Shown here in pieces: positions 7,612 through 16,086 of a DNA stretch of 31,099 nucleotides. A model generated the notes under the pieces. That model was not told the DNA's origin, searched no databases, and saw nothing but the letters and a program-made list of their open reading frames with translations. Position 1 is the first letter of the stretch, and the number at the start of each line of letters is the position of its first letter. Source of the DNA: CAYSQW01 sp964433135 (lineage in GTDB: Bacteria > Acidobacteriota > Aminicenantia > Aminicenantales > Aminicenantaceae); assembly GCA_964433135.1 (NCBI GenBank), contig CAYSQW010000041.1, positions 1 to 31,099 on the forward strand, given 5' to 3'. The position numbers and the translations under genes are program-made.

Positions 7612-9441
7612 GTGTGCGGCATCATCGGTTATATCGGCCGCCGCAAAGTGATTCCCGTACTTCTGGACGGCCTGAAAAAATTAGAATATCGCGGATATGA
7701 TTCCGCCGGGATCGCCGTTATGAATGCCGACGGCCTGCAGCTGCGCCGGGTTCAGGGCAAGATCAGCCAGTTGGAGGATCACCTTAAACAGGATCCGATC
7801 GAAGGAGCTTACGGCATCGGCCATACCCGATGGGCGACCCATGGACGTCCTTCCGAGGAAAATGCGCATCCTCATCAGGACTGCTCGGGAACCCTGGTCG
7901 TGGTGCACAACGGCATCATCGAAAACTATCTAATTCTCAAACAGAACCTGCAGCGGGAAGGCCATACGTTTATCACCGAGACCGATACCGAAGTCATAGC
8001 TCATCTGATTGAAAAGCACGATCAAGGCGACCTGGAATCGGCGGTCCGCCGGGCTTTATCAGAGATGGAGGGTGCGTTTGCACTCGCTGTCGTTTCCAGC
8101 CGGGACCGGGATAAGATCGTGGTCGCAAAACTTGGACCTCCGGTTGTCATCGGGCTGGGAAACAACGAGAACTATGTTTCGTCGGATATCAATCCTCTTT
8201 TATGCCATACCCGGGACATCGTGTTCCTGAAAGATGGCGAGATGGCGGTTCTGGAGAGGAAGAGGGTCCGTTTCTCCGATTTCGAGGGCCGTGCACTGGA
8301 CAAGCCGTCGGAGCGGATAGCTTGGAATCCCCTGATGGTCGAAAAACGGGGATTCAAGCATTTTATGCTCAAGGAAATCTTTGAGCAGCCCGATGTGATG
8401 CGCGATACGCTCAAGGGCCGCCTTTCCCTGGATTCCGGCGAAGTGAGGCTGGAAGAAATCGGAATACCCCGTGATGATTTACGGGGGATCCGCCGGCTCG
8501 TGATCATTGCCTGCGGAACTTCCTATAACGCCGGATTGGTCGGCAAGTATTTCATCGAGCGTCTTGCCGGGATTCCCGTTGATGTCGAGTATGCTTCGGA
8601 ATACCGCTACCGGGATTTCATCCTGGACAAACGGTCGCTGGTCGTGGTGGTTTCGCAGTCGGGAGAAACCGCCGATACCCTGGCCGCGCTGCGCGCGGTC
8701 CGAGAGCATGGCCCTCTCACCCTGGCCGTCTGCAATGTTATCAATTCCTCGATCGAGCGCGAGGCCGGGGGCTTTCTGCGGACTCATGCCGGTCCCGAGA
8801 TCGGCGTCGCCGCCACCAAGACCTTCTGCTCGCAGATGGCGGCCATGAGCTTGCTCGCGCTTTATCTCGCCCAGATCAAGGGAACGCTGGATAGGGATGT
8901 CGGTCTGCCTTTTTTACACGCCCTGCAGCAGCTGCCTCACAAAATGGAAATCATCCTCGGGCGTGCCGGATCCATTGAAAACGCCGCTTCCCGGTACATG
9001 TCATACAATCACTTTCTTTTTTTGGGCCGCTGGGTGAATTATCCCATCGCGCTGGAAGGGGCTCTTAAACTGAAGGAGATCTCTTACATCCATGCGGAGG
9101 GTTACCCCGGCGGAGAAATGAAACACGGACCTATCGCTCTCATCGATGACGGCATGCCCACGATGGCCCTAATTCCGCGGGATCATGTTTACGAAAAAAT
9201 CCTGAGCAATATTTCGGAGATCAAAGCCCGAAGCGGGCGGGTCTGCGCCGTGGCGTTCGATGGAAACGATTCGATAAAGGACCAAGTCGAGGACGTCCTG
9301 TCCATCCCCGAAACCATTCCGCTTTTCACCCCGTTTCTGACTTCCATCCCGCTGCAGCTCTTCGCGTACCATGTGGCGGCCAAAAGGGGTGCCGACGTGG
9401 ACCAGCCCCGGAACCTGGCAAAATCAGTCACGGTGGAATAG
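7612..9441 (+). CDS. glmS: Glutamine-fructose-6-phosphate aminotransferase (isomerizing) GlmS
   Basis: GlmS turns fructose-6-phosphate and glutamine into glucosamine-6-phosphate and glutamate, the entry step to UDP-GlcNAc. The 609-residue product matches E. coli in length. After Met removal the N-terminal cysteine (CGIIGYIG) is the glutaminase nucleophile, supported by YRGYDSAGIAV and GHTRWATHG. Two SIS sugar-isomerase domains follow, at about residues 290-420 (with SQSGETADTLAAL) and 460-600, ending in the family-typical KSVTVE. The start is GTG at 7612, fixed by the required Met-Cys, with AAGGA upstream. It is the last gene of the TPR-glmU-glmS operon. No glmS ribozyme is possible in the 2-base gap to glmU. 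Confidence 0.98.
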   Translation: MCGIIGYIGRRKVIPVLLDGLKKLEYRGYDSAGIAVMNADGLQLRRVQGKISQLEDHLKQDPIEGAYGIGHTRWATHGRPSEENAHPHQDCSGTLVVVHNGIIENYLILKQNLQREGHTFITETDTEVIAHLIEKHDQGDLESAVRRALSEMEGAFALAVVSSRDRDKIVVAKLGPPVVIGLGNNENYVSSDINPLLCHTRDIVFLKDGEMAVLERKRVRFSDFEGRALDKPSERIAWNPLMVEKRGFKHFMLKEIFEQPDVMRDTLKGRLSLDSGEVRLEEIGIPRDDLRGIRRLVIIACGTSYNAGLVGKYFIERLAGIPVDVEYASEYRYRDFILDKRSLVVVVSQSGETADTLAALRAVREHGPLTLAVCNVINSSIEREAGGFLRTHAGPEIGVAATKTFCSQMAAMSLLALYLAQIKGTLDRDVGLPFLHALQQLPHKMEIILGRAGSIENAASRYMSYNHFLFLGRWVNYPIALEGALKLKEISYIHAEGYPGGEMKHGPIALIDDGMPTMALIPRDHVYEKILSNISEIKARSGRVCAVAFDGNDSIKDQVEDVLSIPETIPLFTPFLTSIPLQLFAYHVAAKRGADVDQPRNLAKSVTVE

Positions 9442-9486
9442 CGCCGTTTCCGATTCACATCCCCGATCCATTCGGATCCCTCGTTT

Positions 9487-12303
9487 CTAAAACTTGATTT
9501 TAACCGAGATCCTGGCCTGCCGGGGCTGCTGTCGTCCCCAAATCTGTCCGAAGATGGGGATGTCTTCCTTGACATAGGAGATGGGACGCTGGCTGTTGGC
9601 GATGTTGAGGATTTCAAGCCTGAAGCTCAAAAGGGTCGGATCCCCGGAGAACAGCGAAGGAAGCCGGAATTCTTTTTCCATCCCCAGATCGATATAGAGC
9701 AGGGGAGGGGTTTCCCGGCCCCCTCGCCCTTCCGGAAAAGAGTAATAACCTCCGAAATAGGGGACATAACCCAATTTTTCCCAATGATATCCCGACATCC
9801 ATTCCAGGGATGTTGAAAAAGCCAATCCGTAAGGACCGATCAGGATTCCGTTGAGCTTGAAATCGTGATCGACCGAGTAGGGGAGCTTGCCGTACCAGCC
9901 TTCATCTCCGATCCCCCTGCCGCCCAGTCCTCCAAGCGACTCATCGACATAGGCCTTCAATTCGGAAAACTCCGGCCGGTCGGGGATGTAGATGTGGTTG
10001 CCGAACAGCCCCAGATGATTCGTGCTGCCTTCTTCCTGGGACCAGGAGCCCGTCTCTCCCTGCCCGGGATTGGTTCCTTCGGCCGTGGAATGACAGTATG
10101 AGGCATTGAGAAAGAGCCGGCTGCCGATCTTTCCGTTGACTTCGATTTCGAGCCCACGGTATTGACGGCGTTTATATTCGAAATTGTCATAGAGGAACTT
10201 GTAATCGGTTTCAGGGTCGAAGACGGCCAGAACCTCAAGCAGGTCTTTGGCGGATGTGCGGACGTAGCGGATTTTAACCGCCCAGTCGTCTCCCAATTTG
10301 CGATCATATTCGATAAGCGAACGGTTGAGAAAGTTCGGCTTCAAACCTTCGGCGATTTCGAACGGTTGGGTGCCCTGCTGAGTTTCAAAGCTCCAGTTCG
10401 CCGGATCGTGCAGATCAGCGGTTTCGGGTCGGATCGGTCCTTCCCATCGGTATGTGCGGAAGGTAAGTCCCGAGCCGGGATTGAGCAGTCCGAGAGGCAT
10501 GGTGGTAAGCGGGTCGGAAAATCTTCCCCATCCCAGCTTGATGATATTTCGGCCGTCGGCTGTGAGGTCGAGAGCCATGGAAAGGCGGGGTGAGAGGAAA
10601 TCGTTAAGATTCCATGCCCATAACTCATCCTGATCGTTGTCCCGGCACTGCTGGGTTTGGGAGCGGAGTCCGGCCATTACGGTGACCCTTCCCCATGTGA
10701 TCTTATCCTTGAAGAACAGGCCGATGCCCCGTGCGGAGTTGACGAAATCGAAGGGGCCGTATTCGTAGAAAACGGTCGGAGTTCCCCTGCCGCCGCTTCG
10801 GCTGTCGAAATAATATTTCGTTCCGCTGTCGAAGCCGTTGTTCGGGAAGAGGTCTTCGTCCCTGCCCGTGAAATCCACCGCGAAATTGGAGGAAAAAGCA
10901 TAATATTCCATGCCGATGCTAAATTCATGATGCCCGAAGGTTTCCGTATCCATATATTTGATAAGCTTGCAGCTGAAATCCAGCCGCTGCTGGTCGTCGG
11001 TTACGTTTCCGTATGAATTGTTGATGCTGCGGCCCAGATCTTCGATGTAATACTGGGCGGGTCCCAAGTTTCCGCTGAGAGGTTCGATCAAAGAATTCCG
11101 GACGACGCTTCCGAAACCGGCCTCTATGTAAGTCGTCGGGCTCAGGATCCCCTTGTAATTCGTGCGAAGGATGAAGTCGGAGAAGCTCTTGCGATCATAC
11201 AGCTCCGGGATGCCGATGCCGCCTTTCTGGCTGAAGGAGCCGTCGAAGATGGTGGTCAGGGAAAGGTGATGGTTGGGATGGATCGCAAAACTCAGCTTAC
11301 CGAAAAGATTGTTGTTGCGCGTCTTTCGCTCTCCTCCGGGGATCTCGAGATAATCGAAGCGGTTGTCCCGAGTCTCTTCCCGGATGCTGTAGAGATTGTT
11401 GGAGAGGAAAAACCACAAGCGGTCCTTGATTATAGGGCCGCCCAGGTTGAACACCCAATTGGCATTGGTGAAAGCATCCGCTTCGCTCACGACCGCAAGC
11501 TGATCTTTTCGGGCGGACTGGAGGTGCTTGTCCATGAAGACCAGCGAGAACTGGCCGGAGAAATCATTGCTCCCGCTTCTGGTCACCATATTGATAATCC
11601 CTCCCAGAGCGGAACCGAACTCGGGGCTGAACGGATCGGAAATGATCTGGATTTCTTCGATGGAATCATAATTCAGCTTGAGGCCAGAGTTTTTGAGTCG
11701 AACTCCGCTGATCGAAAGGCCGTCGACGATCCAGTTGTTGCCTTCTTCCCCTTCTCCGCGAAAACTGGGCTGGCCCTGGAGAGCGATCCCACGCCGCGTG
11801 TTCGTGCGAACCCCCGTGACCCCGGGAGTGAACTTGACGACATCGACAACGGTCCGGCTCTGCACCGGCATCTTGTCCAGTTCATCCCGGCTCAGAAGGA
11901 AGCTCGTGTCGGTGGAAGTCCTGTCGATCAGAGGAGCCGGAGCCGTGACCACGATTTCTTTTTCGAGCTCGCTCATTTCCAGGGACGCCGTAACCGTGGT
12001 GGCTCGTCCCAGGCGAACTTTGACATTCTGAATGACCAGGGAATTAAAACCTTCAAGGTCGAAGGTCAAGATGTAATCGCCGACCGGGAGCAGCGGAAAA
12101 TGGAAGTGCCCTTCGGTCCTCGATAGGATGGTGCGCGATCCTTGAAGCCGGGGACCGGCGGCCGTTATCCGGACGCCCGGCAGCCCTTCCCCGCCTTTTT
12201 CGATCACGCGTCCCTGAATCCGCCCGGTTTCGATCGCGAACCCGGAGAGCAGGGTGATATGTGCGATAACGGATATCACCAGAAGCTTTTGAATCTGTTT
12301 CAT
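9487..12303 (-). CDS. TonB-dependent outer-membrane receptor with carboxypeptidase-regulatory-like N-terminus (Oar/SusC-like)
   Basis: This is probably an outer-membrane beta-barrel transporter taking up a ligand that cannot be named from sequence. From ATG 12303 it has 938 residues. It begins with a signal peptide (MKQIQKLLVISVIAHITLL) and a carboxypeptidase-regulatory-like beta-sandwich at about 25-105 (GRIQGRVIEKGGEGLPGVRI). A plug domain follows at about 115-260 (LDKMPVQSRTVVDVVKFTPG; GSALGGIINMVTRSGSNDF). A long aromatic-rich barrel ends in ISVKIKF, a C-terminal Phe as in barrel-assembly signals. A start 12 codons upstream is possible, but ATG 12303 has a better ribosome binding site and signal peptide. 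No SusD-type partner is adjacent. It is convergent with glmS, with 45 bases between. It resembles the adhesin-like Oar receptors common in Acidobacteriota. Confidence 0.92.
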   Translation of the reverse strand: MKQIQKLLVISVIAHITLLSGFAIETGRIQGRVIEKGGEGLPGVRITAAGPRLQGSRTILSRTEGHFHFPLLPVGDYILTFDLEGFNSLVIQNVKVRLGRATTVTASLEMSELEKEIVVTAPAPLIDRTSTDTSFLLSRDELDKMPVQSRTVVDVVKFTPGVTGVRTNTRRGIALQGQPSFRGEGEEGNNWIVDGLSISGVRLKNSGLKLNYDSIEEIQIISDPFSPEFGSALGGIINMVTRSGSNDFSGQFSLVFMDKHLQSARKDQLAVVSEADAFTNANWVFNLGGPIIKDRLWFFLSNNLYSIREETRDNRFDYLEIPGGERKTRNNNLFGKLSFAIHPNHHLSLTTIFDGSFSQKGGIGIPELYDRKSFSDFILRTNYKGILSPTTYIEAGFGSVVRNSLIEPLSGNLGPAQYYIEDLGRSINNSYGNVTDDQQRLDFSCKLIKYMDTETFGHHEFSIGMEYYAFSSNFAVDFTGRDEDLFPNNGFDSGTKYYFDSRSGGRGTPTVFYEYGPFDFVNSARGIGLFFKDKITWGRVTVMAGLRSQTQQCRDNDQDELWAWNLNDFLSPRLSMALDLTADGRNIIKLGWGRFSDPLTTMPLGLLNPGSGLTFRTYRWEGPIRPETADLHDPANWSFETQQGTQPFEIAEGLKPNFLNRSLIEYDRKLGDDWAVKIRYVRTSAKDLLEVLAVFDPETDYKFLYDNFEYKRRQYRGLEIEVNGKIGSRLFLNASYCHSTAEGTNPGQGETGSWSQEEGSTNHLGLFGNHIYIPDRPEFSELKAYVDESLGGLGGRGIGDEGWYGKLPYSVDHDFKLNGILIGPYGLAFSTSLEWMSGYHWEKLGYVPYFGGYYSFPEGRGGRETPPLLYIDLGMEKEFRLPSLFSGDPTLLSFRLEILNIANSQRPISYVKEDIPIFGQIWGRQQPRQARISVKIKF

Positions 12304-12341
12304 CGCCTTTTTCCCTGAATGTTGATTGCAGAAACACATTA

Positions 12342-12370
12342 ACGTTACGGGGAAAATCAGCGCTTGTCAA
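12342..12370 (-). promoter_or_regulatory. Candidate promoter of the TonB-dependent receptor
   Basis: A perfect -35 TTGACA (12365-12370, minus strand) is followed after 17 bases by a poor -10, TAACGT (12342-12347). The start would be about 30 bases before the receptor's ATG. The -35 is convincing and the -10 is weak. Confidence 0.45.
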
Positions 12371-12534
12371 GATACCGGAAAGAGCGGGAGAACGTATGCG
12401 TTCCTTCGGTTTTGCGAAGTGTTCACGACCCTGAAATCCGGCCGGGGCGGCATCCTCAAGCTGCCGGGGAGGATGGAAAAAGCCGTTGCATTATCGCACT
12501 GAATTGGCCAGAATAGATAGCTTCTCATAAAATA

Positions 12535-15500
12535 ATGCGATTACAGAGGAAAGTTGCGAAACGTGGATTACGGTCCGGCCGGCTTTTGCTGTGCGCCGCC
12601 GTGATCATAGGGCTTTCTGTATCGGTGCACGCAGCAGCCGGTCTTTCGGATGGAGACGTGTTCAGGGATGCCGCAGCCGCTCAATTCTATAGAGAGGGCG
12701 AAGACTATCAGTCTCAAGGCGATTTTGGAGAAGCGGTTCGCTGCTTCCGCTTCTGCCGAGAATATTCCCGTGACGGCCGGAATCATGCGGGGGAGTGTTT
12801 GAGCCTTCTGAAAATGGGATTGATGTATTGGAATGAGGATGATATCCCGGCCAGCCGGCGCTCCTATGTCGAGGCATTGAATCTGGCCCGGCAATGGGAT
12901 TTGGATGACCCGCTCCGTGAGAGTCAGATCGCCCTGGGGATTCTCAGCTGGTATTCGGAAAGCATCAAAATGGTCGGGCAGGGGGATTATCTGCAGGCCA
13001 AGGAGGCTTTGGAAAGAAGTCTCAGAATGGCGGTCGAGATGCAGAGCGGGCCTCACGAACTCAAATGCCTCCGCCGCTTGAGCCTAGTCCATCGGGATGT
13101 CGATAATCTCGAGCGGTTCGGGGCACTGAACGAAGCGGCATTGAAGATCGCACGGAACCTGAATCACCGCAAGGAAACCGAACGTTGTCTCCTGAACCTG
13201 GCATCCTACCATGAGGGAAACGATCATTTCTCCAAATCCCTCCACCTGTATACCCAGGTGATGGAGCTGGCGGAGCGGGGAAATAACATGGGAAATGTTT
13301 CTCTTTGCCTTCAGAGCATGGGAGCGATCTACCGGCGTCTGGGTCGTTACGAAAAGGCCCTGGATTTTTTCAACCGGGCACTCGAGACCGTAAAGCGAAA
13401 AGAGAATCCGGACATGGTATCTGCTCTGCTCAACGATCTTGGATTGACCCATCGGCTCGAGGCCAGAAACGATTCCGGACCGGATGAACTGCGGAAAGCT
13501 TTGGATTATTTCAAGGAATCTTTGACGATTGCCGAATCAAACGGGAATGATCCGACCGCAATCCGTGTTATGGGGCATATCGGATCGCTTTATACCGAGC
13601 TTGAAGATGAGGCCGCGGCATTGGGATTTCTTCGGGAAGGATTGCGCCGGGCTCAAGCGGTTTCGGACCGGGAAGCCGAAGCCATGATCTTGATCGAAAC
13701 CGGAAGACTTTTGGTTTGTCGTGACCGCTTGAAGGGAGCACAGGAATGTTTCGAGCGGGCGATGGTCCGGGCCTCCGAGATCGGAGCGGGGAGATTGCTC
13801 TGGGAGAGCGGGTATGAATGCGCCCGGGTACTTGAAAAACGGAATAAACCCCTGGAAGCGCTCCGAAAATATGAACAGGCCATCGATATCATCGAGAACA
13901 TCCGATCCTGGATCAATCTGGATGAGCTTAAGGTCAGCTATTTCGGATCGCACATCAGAATGGATGTCTATCACCATTTCATAAGTCTTCTGGCCTCACT
14001 CCATGCGCGGGAGCCTTTAAAGGGATACGACCGAACGGCTTTTAGGTGTCTCGAGAAAGCCAAGGCTCGGTCTTTTTTGGATGAATTGGAGATGGCGCGT
14101 GTCGAATCGATTCGCGGCGTCGATTTCAAACTGAGAAATCGCGAAAAACGACTTCTCAAGGACATATCCGGAATCAATACACGATTGCTGTCGTCTGCCA
14201 TCTCGGTCGGAGAGCGTACCCGCAGCCTTGAAAAATTGGAAAACATGGAATCGGAACTCGAAGAAGTCAAGCGCGAGATGCGGACGAAAAGTCTGCCTTC
14301 CGCAAGCTTTACATACCAAGACAGCCTCAGTCTCAAACAGGTCCAGAGGCGGCTGTGTGACCGCAGAACGGCGTTCCTCATCTATATGGTCGGTGATGAT
14401 CGTTCCTATGCGTTCGTTATTTCCAAACGGACATTCCACGTTATTCCGATCCTTCCGAGAGAAGCCCTGAACGATCGTGTCGCCGAATACATGCGAACCG
14501 TCAATGACAAGGACAGCCGGGATTTCACTTCCGGTTATCTGTTGTATCGGCAGTTGATTTTGCCCGTCCGCCGGGTGCTGGACGACAAAGTGGAAAACCT
14601 TATTATCATCCCGGATGACAGCCTCCACCACCTTCCGTTCGAGTCTCTGGTCACGGAAACCTCCCCGCTCCGCTGGATGATCGAAGATTTCAATATCTCC
14701 TATGCCTCTTCCGTGACCGCGTATCATGAGATGTCGGATAGAAAACCGAAGCGGGGTTCGCGCCGAACCCGCGATCTTCTAGCTTTTGGAGATCCCTCTT
14801 TCGGGCTGTTTCAGCAAAGCCCTTCCTGGATTTCCTTTGAGGATCCGTGGGAACCCGAAGGGAAATCCGGTTTCGAGAGATTGGTTCACAGCGGTTGGGA
14901 GTTGAGGCGGATCGGAGCCCTGTTCAAGCCTCGAAGGCTGGAGATCCGGACTCGAGGGGAAGCCTCGGAAGAGCGTCTCAAAAGGGAGCCGCTGGCTGAT
15001 TTTAAGATCCTGCATTTCGCCACCCACAGCGTGATCGACAATGAAACTCCGGCCCGTTCGGCGGTCGTATTGACCTTGGACGAAGATCCGGCCGAAGACG
15101 GCTTTCTCCAGATGCGCGAGATTTTCGGTCTTAAACTGAGAGCGGATCTGGTCACCCTTTCTTCGTGCAGCTCCGGATTGGGAAAATTCATCCGGGGTGA
15201 GGGCGTTGCCGGATTGACCCGTGCGTTCTTCGCCGCGGGAGCCTCGGCCGTGATGATGAGTCTCTGGGAGGTCAACGATCAGGCAACGTCTCAGCTCATG
15301 GAACGCTTCTACACCCACCTTCATTCTTCCCTTTCCATCTCGGAGGCGCTGAGGCGGGCGCAGTTGGAAATGGCCGCTTCGGATGCCGCTTGGCATCCCT
15401 ATTACTGGGCCGGATTCGTGGTTTCCGGAAAAGCCGATCGAAAGGTTCTTCGGAAGAAGCCGGGCCTGGAGTGGTTGATCCCTGGAATTTTGATCTTGAT

Positions 15501-15564
15501 GCTGGCCGTGGGCATGGGGGGAAGGGCGTTCTTGCGTATTCGGCGGCCCCCCGGTTTAACCTAG
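12535..15564 (+). CDS. TPR-CHAT protein (caspase-like peptidase domain) with signal peptide and C-terminal membrane helix
   Basis: CHAT domains are caspase-like cysteine peptidases usually fused to TPR repeats. The 1009-residue product starts with a basic stretch and a hydrophobic segment ending VSVHAAAG, a probable signal peptide. TPR-like helical repeats run over about residues 45-460 (for example RRLGRYEKALDFFNRALETV), then a coiled-coil-like charged stretch at about 520-600. The C-terminal CHAT domain spans about 650-980 with the dyad His831 (LHFATHS) and Cys878 (LSSCSSG), followed by ASAVMMSLWEVND and WHPYYWAGFVVSG. A last hydrophobic helix (WLIPGILILMLAVGMGG) is followed by Arg residues, suggesting a membrane anchor with the CHAT domain on the periplasmic side. 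ATG 12535 has no clear ribosome binding site, but any later start would cut the signal peptide. The HD gene starts 4 bases after its stop. Substrate unknown. Confidence 0.9.
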   Translation: MRLQRKVAKRGLRSGRLLLCAAVIIGLSVSVHAAAGLSDGDVFRDAAAAQFYREGEDYQSQGDFGEAVRCFRFCREYSRDGRNHAGECLSLLKMGLMYWNEDDIPASRRSYVEALNLARQWDLDDPLRESQIALGILSWYSESIKMVGQGDYLQAKEALERSLRMAVEMQSGPHELKCLRRLSLVHRDVDNLERFGALNEAALKIARNLNHRKETERCLLNLASYHEGNDHFSKSLHLYTQVMELAERGNNMGNVSLCLQSMGAIYRRLGRYEKALDFFNRALETVKRKENPDMVSALLNDLGLTHRLEARNDSGPDELRKALDYFKESLTIAESNGNDPTAIRVMGHIGSLYTELEDEAAALGFLREGLRRAQAVSDREAEAMILIETGRLLVCRDRLKGAQECFERAMVRASEIGAGRLLWESGYECARVLEKRNKPLEALRKYEQAIDIIENIRSWINLDELKVSYFGSHIRMDVYHHFISLLASLHAREPLKGYDRTAFRCLEKAKARSFLDELEMARVESIRGVDFKLRNREKRLLKDISGINTRLLSSAISVGERTRSLEKLENMESELEEVKREMRTKSLPSASFTYQDSLSLKQVQRRLCDRRTAFLIYMVGDDRSYAFVISKRTFHVIPILPREALNDRVAEYMRTVNDKDSRDFTSGYLLYRQLILPVRRVLDDKVENLIIIPDDSLHHLPFESLVTETSPLRWMIEDFNISYASSVTAYHEMSDRKPKRGSRRTRDLLAFGDPSFGLFQQSPSWISFEDPWEPEGKSGFERLVHSGWELRRIGALFKPRRLEIRTRGEASEERLKREPLADFKILHFATHSVIDNETPARSAVVLTLDEDPAEDGFLQMREIFGLKLRADLVTLSSCSSGLGKFIRGEGVAGLTRAFFAAGASAVMMSLWEVNDQATSQLMERFYTHLHSSLSISEALRRAQLEMAASDAAWHPYYWAGFVVSGKADRKVLRKKPGLEWLIPGILILMLAVGMGGRAFLRIRRPPGLT

Positions 15565-15568
15565 AGAT

Positions 15569-16012
15569 ATGAAAGAATATACGAAAGCGCTCCGGACTGC
15601 GGCCGAAGCCCATGAAGGTCAGAAAGACCGATTCGGGCAACCGTTCGTGCTGCACCCCATCCGGGTGATGCTCCGTATGAACCCTTCAAGCGAAGAGGAA
15701 CTGACGGCGGCTCTGCTGCATGATGTTGTGGAGAAAAGCTCTTGGTCGCTTGATGATCTCGAGAAAGCCGGCTTTTCTAAAGTGATCCTGGATGCCGTGG
15801 AGCTTTTAACCAAAAGACATGAGGAACCCTACCTGGAATACATCCGGCGCCTTCGTGGAAACGCGCTGGCAGCTGCCGTAAAACGGGCGGACCTGGAAGA
15901 CCATCTTGAAACGCTTAAAGAAAGAGGCCTTTTGGAAGGGGACACGGAAAGAAAAGCCCGCTATGCGAAGGCGTTCCGTGTGCTGCGCGGGATAGTCCCC
16001 GGGAACGAATAG
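15569..16012 (+). CDS. Small HD-domain hydrolase resembling the (p)ppGpp hydrolase domain of SpoT/Rel
   Basis: This 147-residue protein matches the HD half of SpoT/Rel and has no synthetase or regulatory domain, so it resembles small alarmone hydrolases (MESH1-type). The expected manganese ligands are present: H29 (LHP), H51-D52 (LLHDVVEK) and D108 (VKRADLEDH). The motif usually reads HDxxED; here it is HDVVEK, so the acidic residue after Glu55 is lysine. This could alter activity or substrate. The ATG at 15569 lies 4 bases after the CHAT gene stop, so the two are almost surely co-transcribed and perhaps coupled. It has no signal peptide and is probably cytoplasmic. Possible roles are alarmone or other nucleotide pyrophosphate hydrolysis; the sequence does not decide which. 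Confidence 0.87.
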   Translation: MKEYTKALRTAAEAHEGQKDRFGQPFVLHPIRVMLRMNPSSEEELTAALLHDVVEKSSWSLDDLEKAGFSKVILDAVELLTKRHEEPYLEYIRRLRGNALAAAVKRADLEDHLETLKERGLLEGDTERKARYAKAFRVLRGIVPGNE

Positions 16013-16020
16013 GGAACAAG

Positions 16021-16056
16021 GCGCCGACCGCAGTTTGAGAGAAATGCGGCCGGCGC
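16021..16056. terminator. Strong GC-rich hairpin between convergent HD and DUF4397 genes
   Basis: Two 12-base arms (16021-16032 and 16045-16056, GCGCCGACCGCA against TGCGGCCGGCGC) pair with a single mismatch around a 12-base loop. It lies 9 bases after the HD gene stop and 30 bases after the end of the convergent DUF4397 gene. There is no clean T tract on either side, so it may act as a bidirectional terminator or RNA-stabilising end rather than a textbook intrinsic terminator. Confidence 0.65.
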
Positions 16057-16086
16057 TGTTATCATCGTATTTGTAATTTGGTAATG

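Noticed and set aside
7600..7620. glmS ribozyme or riboswitch
   Set aside because: Only 2 bases separate glmU and glmS, so there is no room for the element.
11266..12126. Plus-strand open frame of 286 codons opposite the TonB receptor
   Set aside because: It is antisense to the plug and N-terminal domains, whose motifs are unmistakable.
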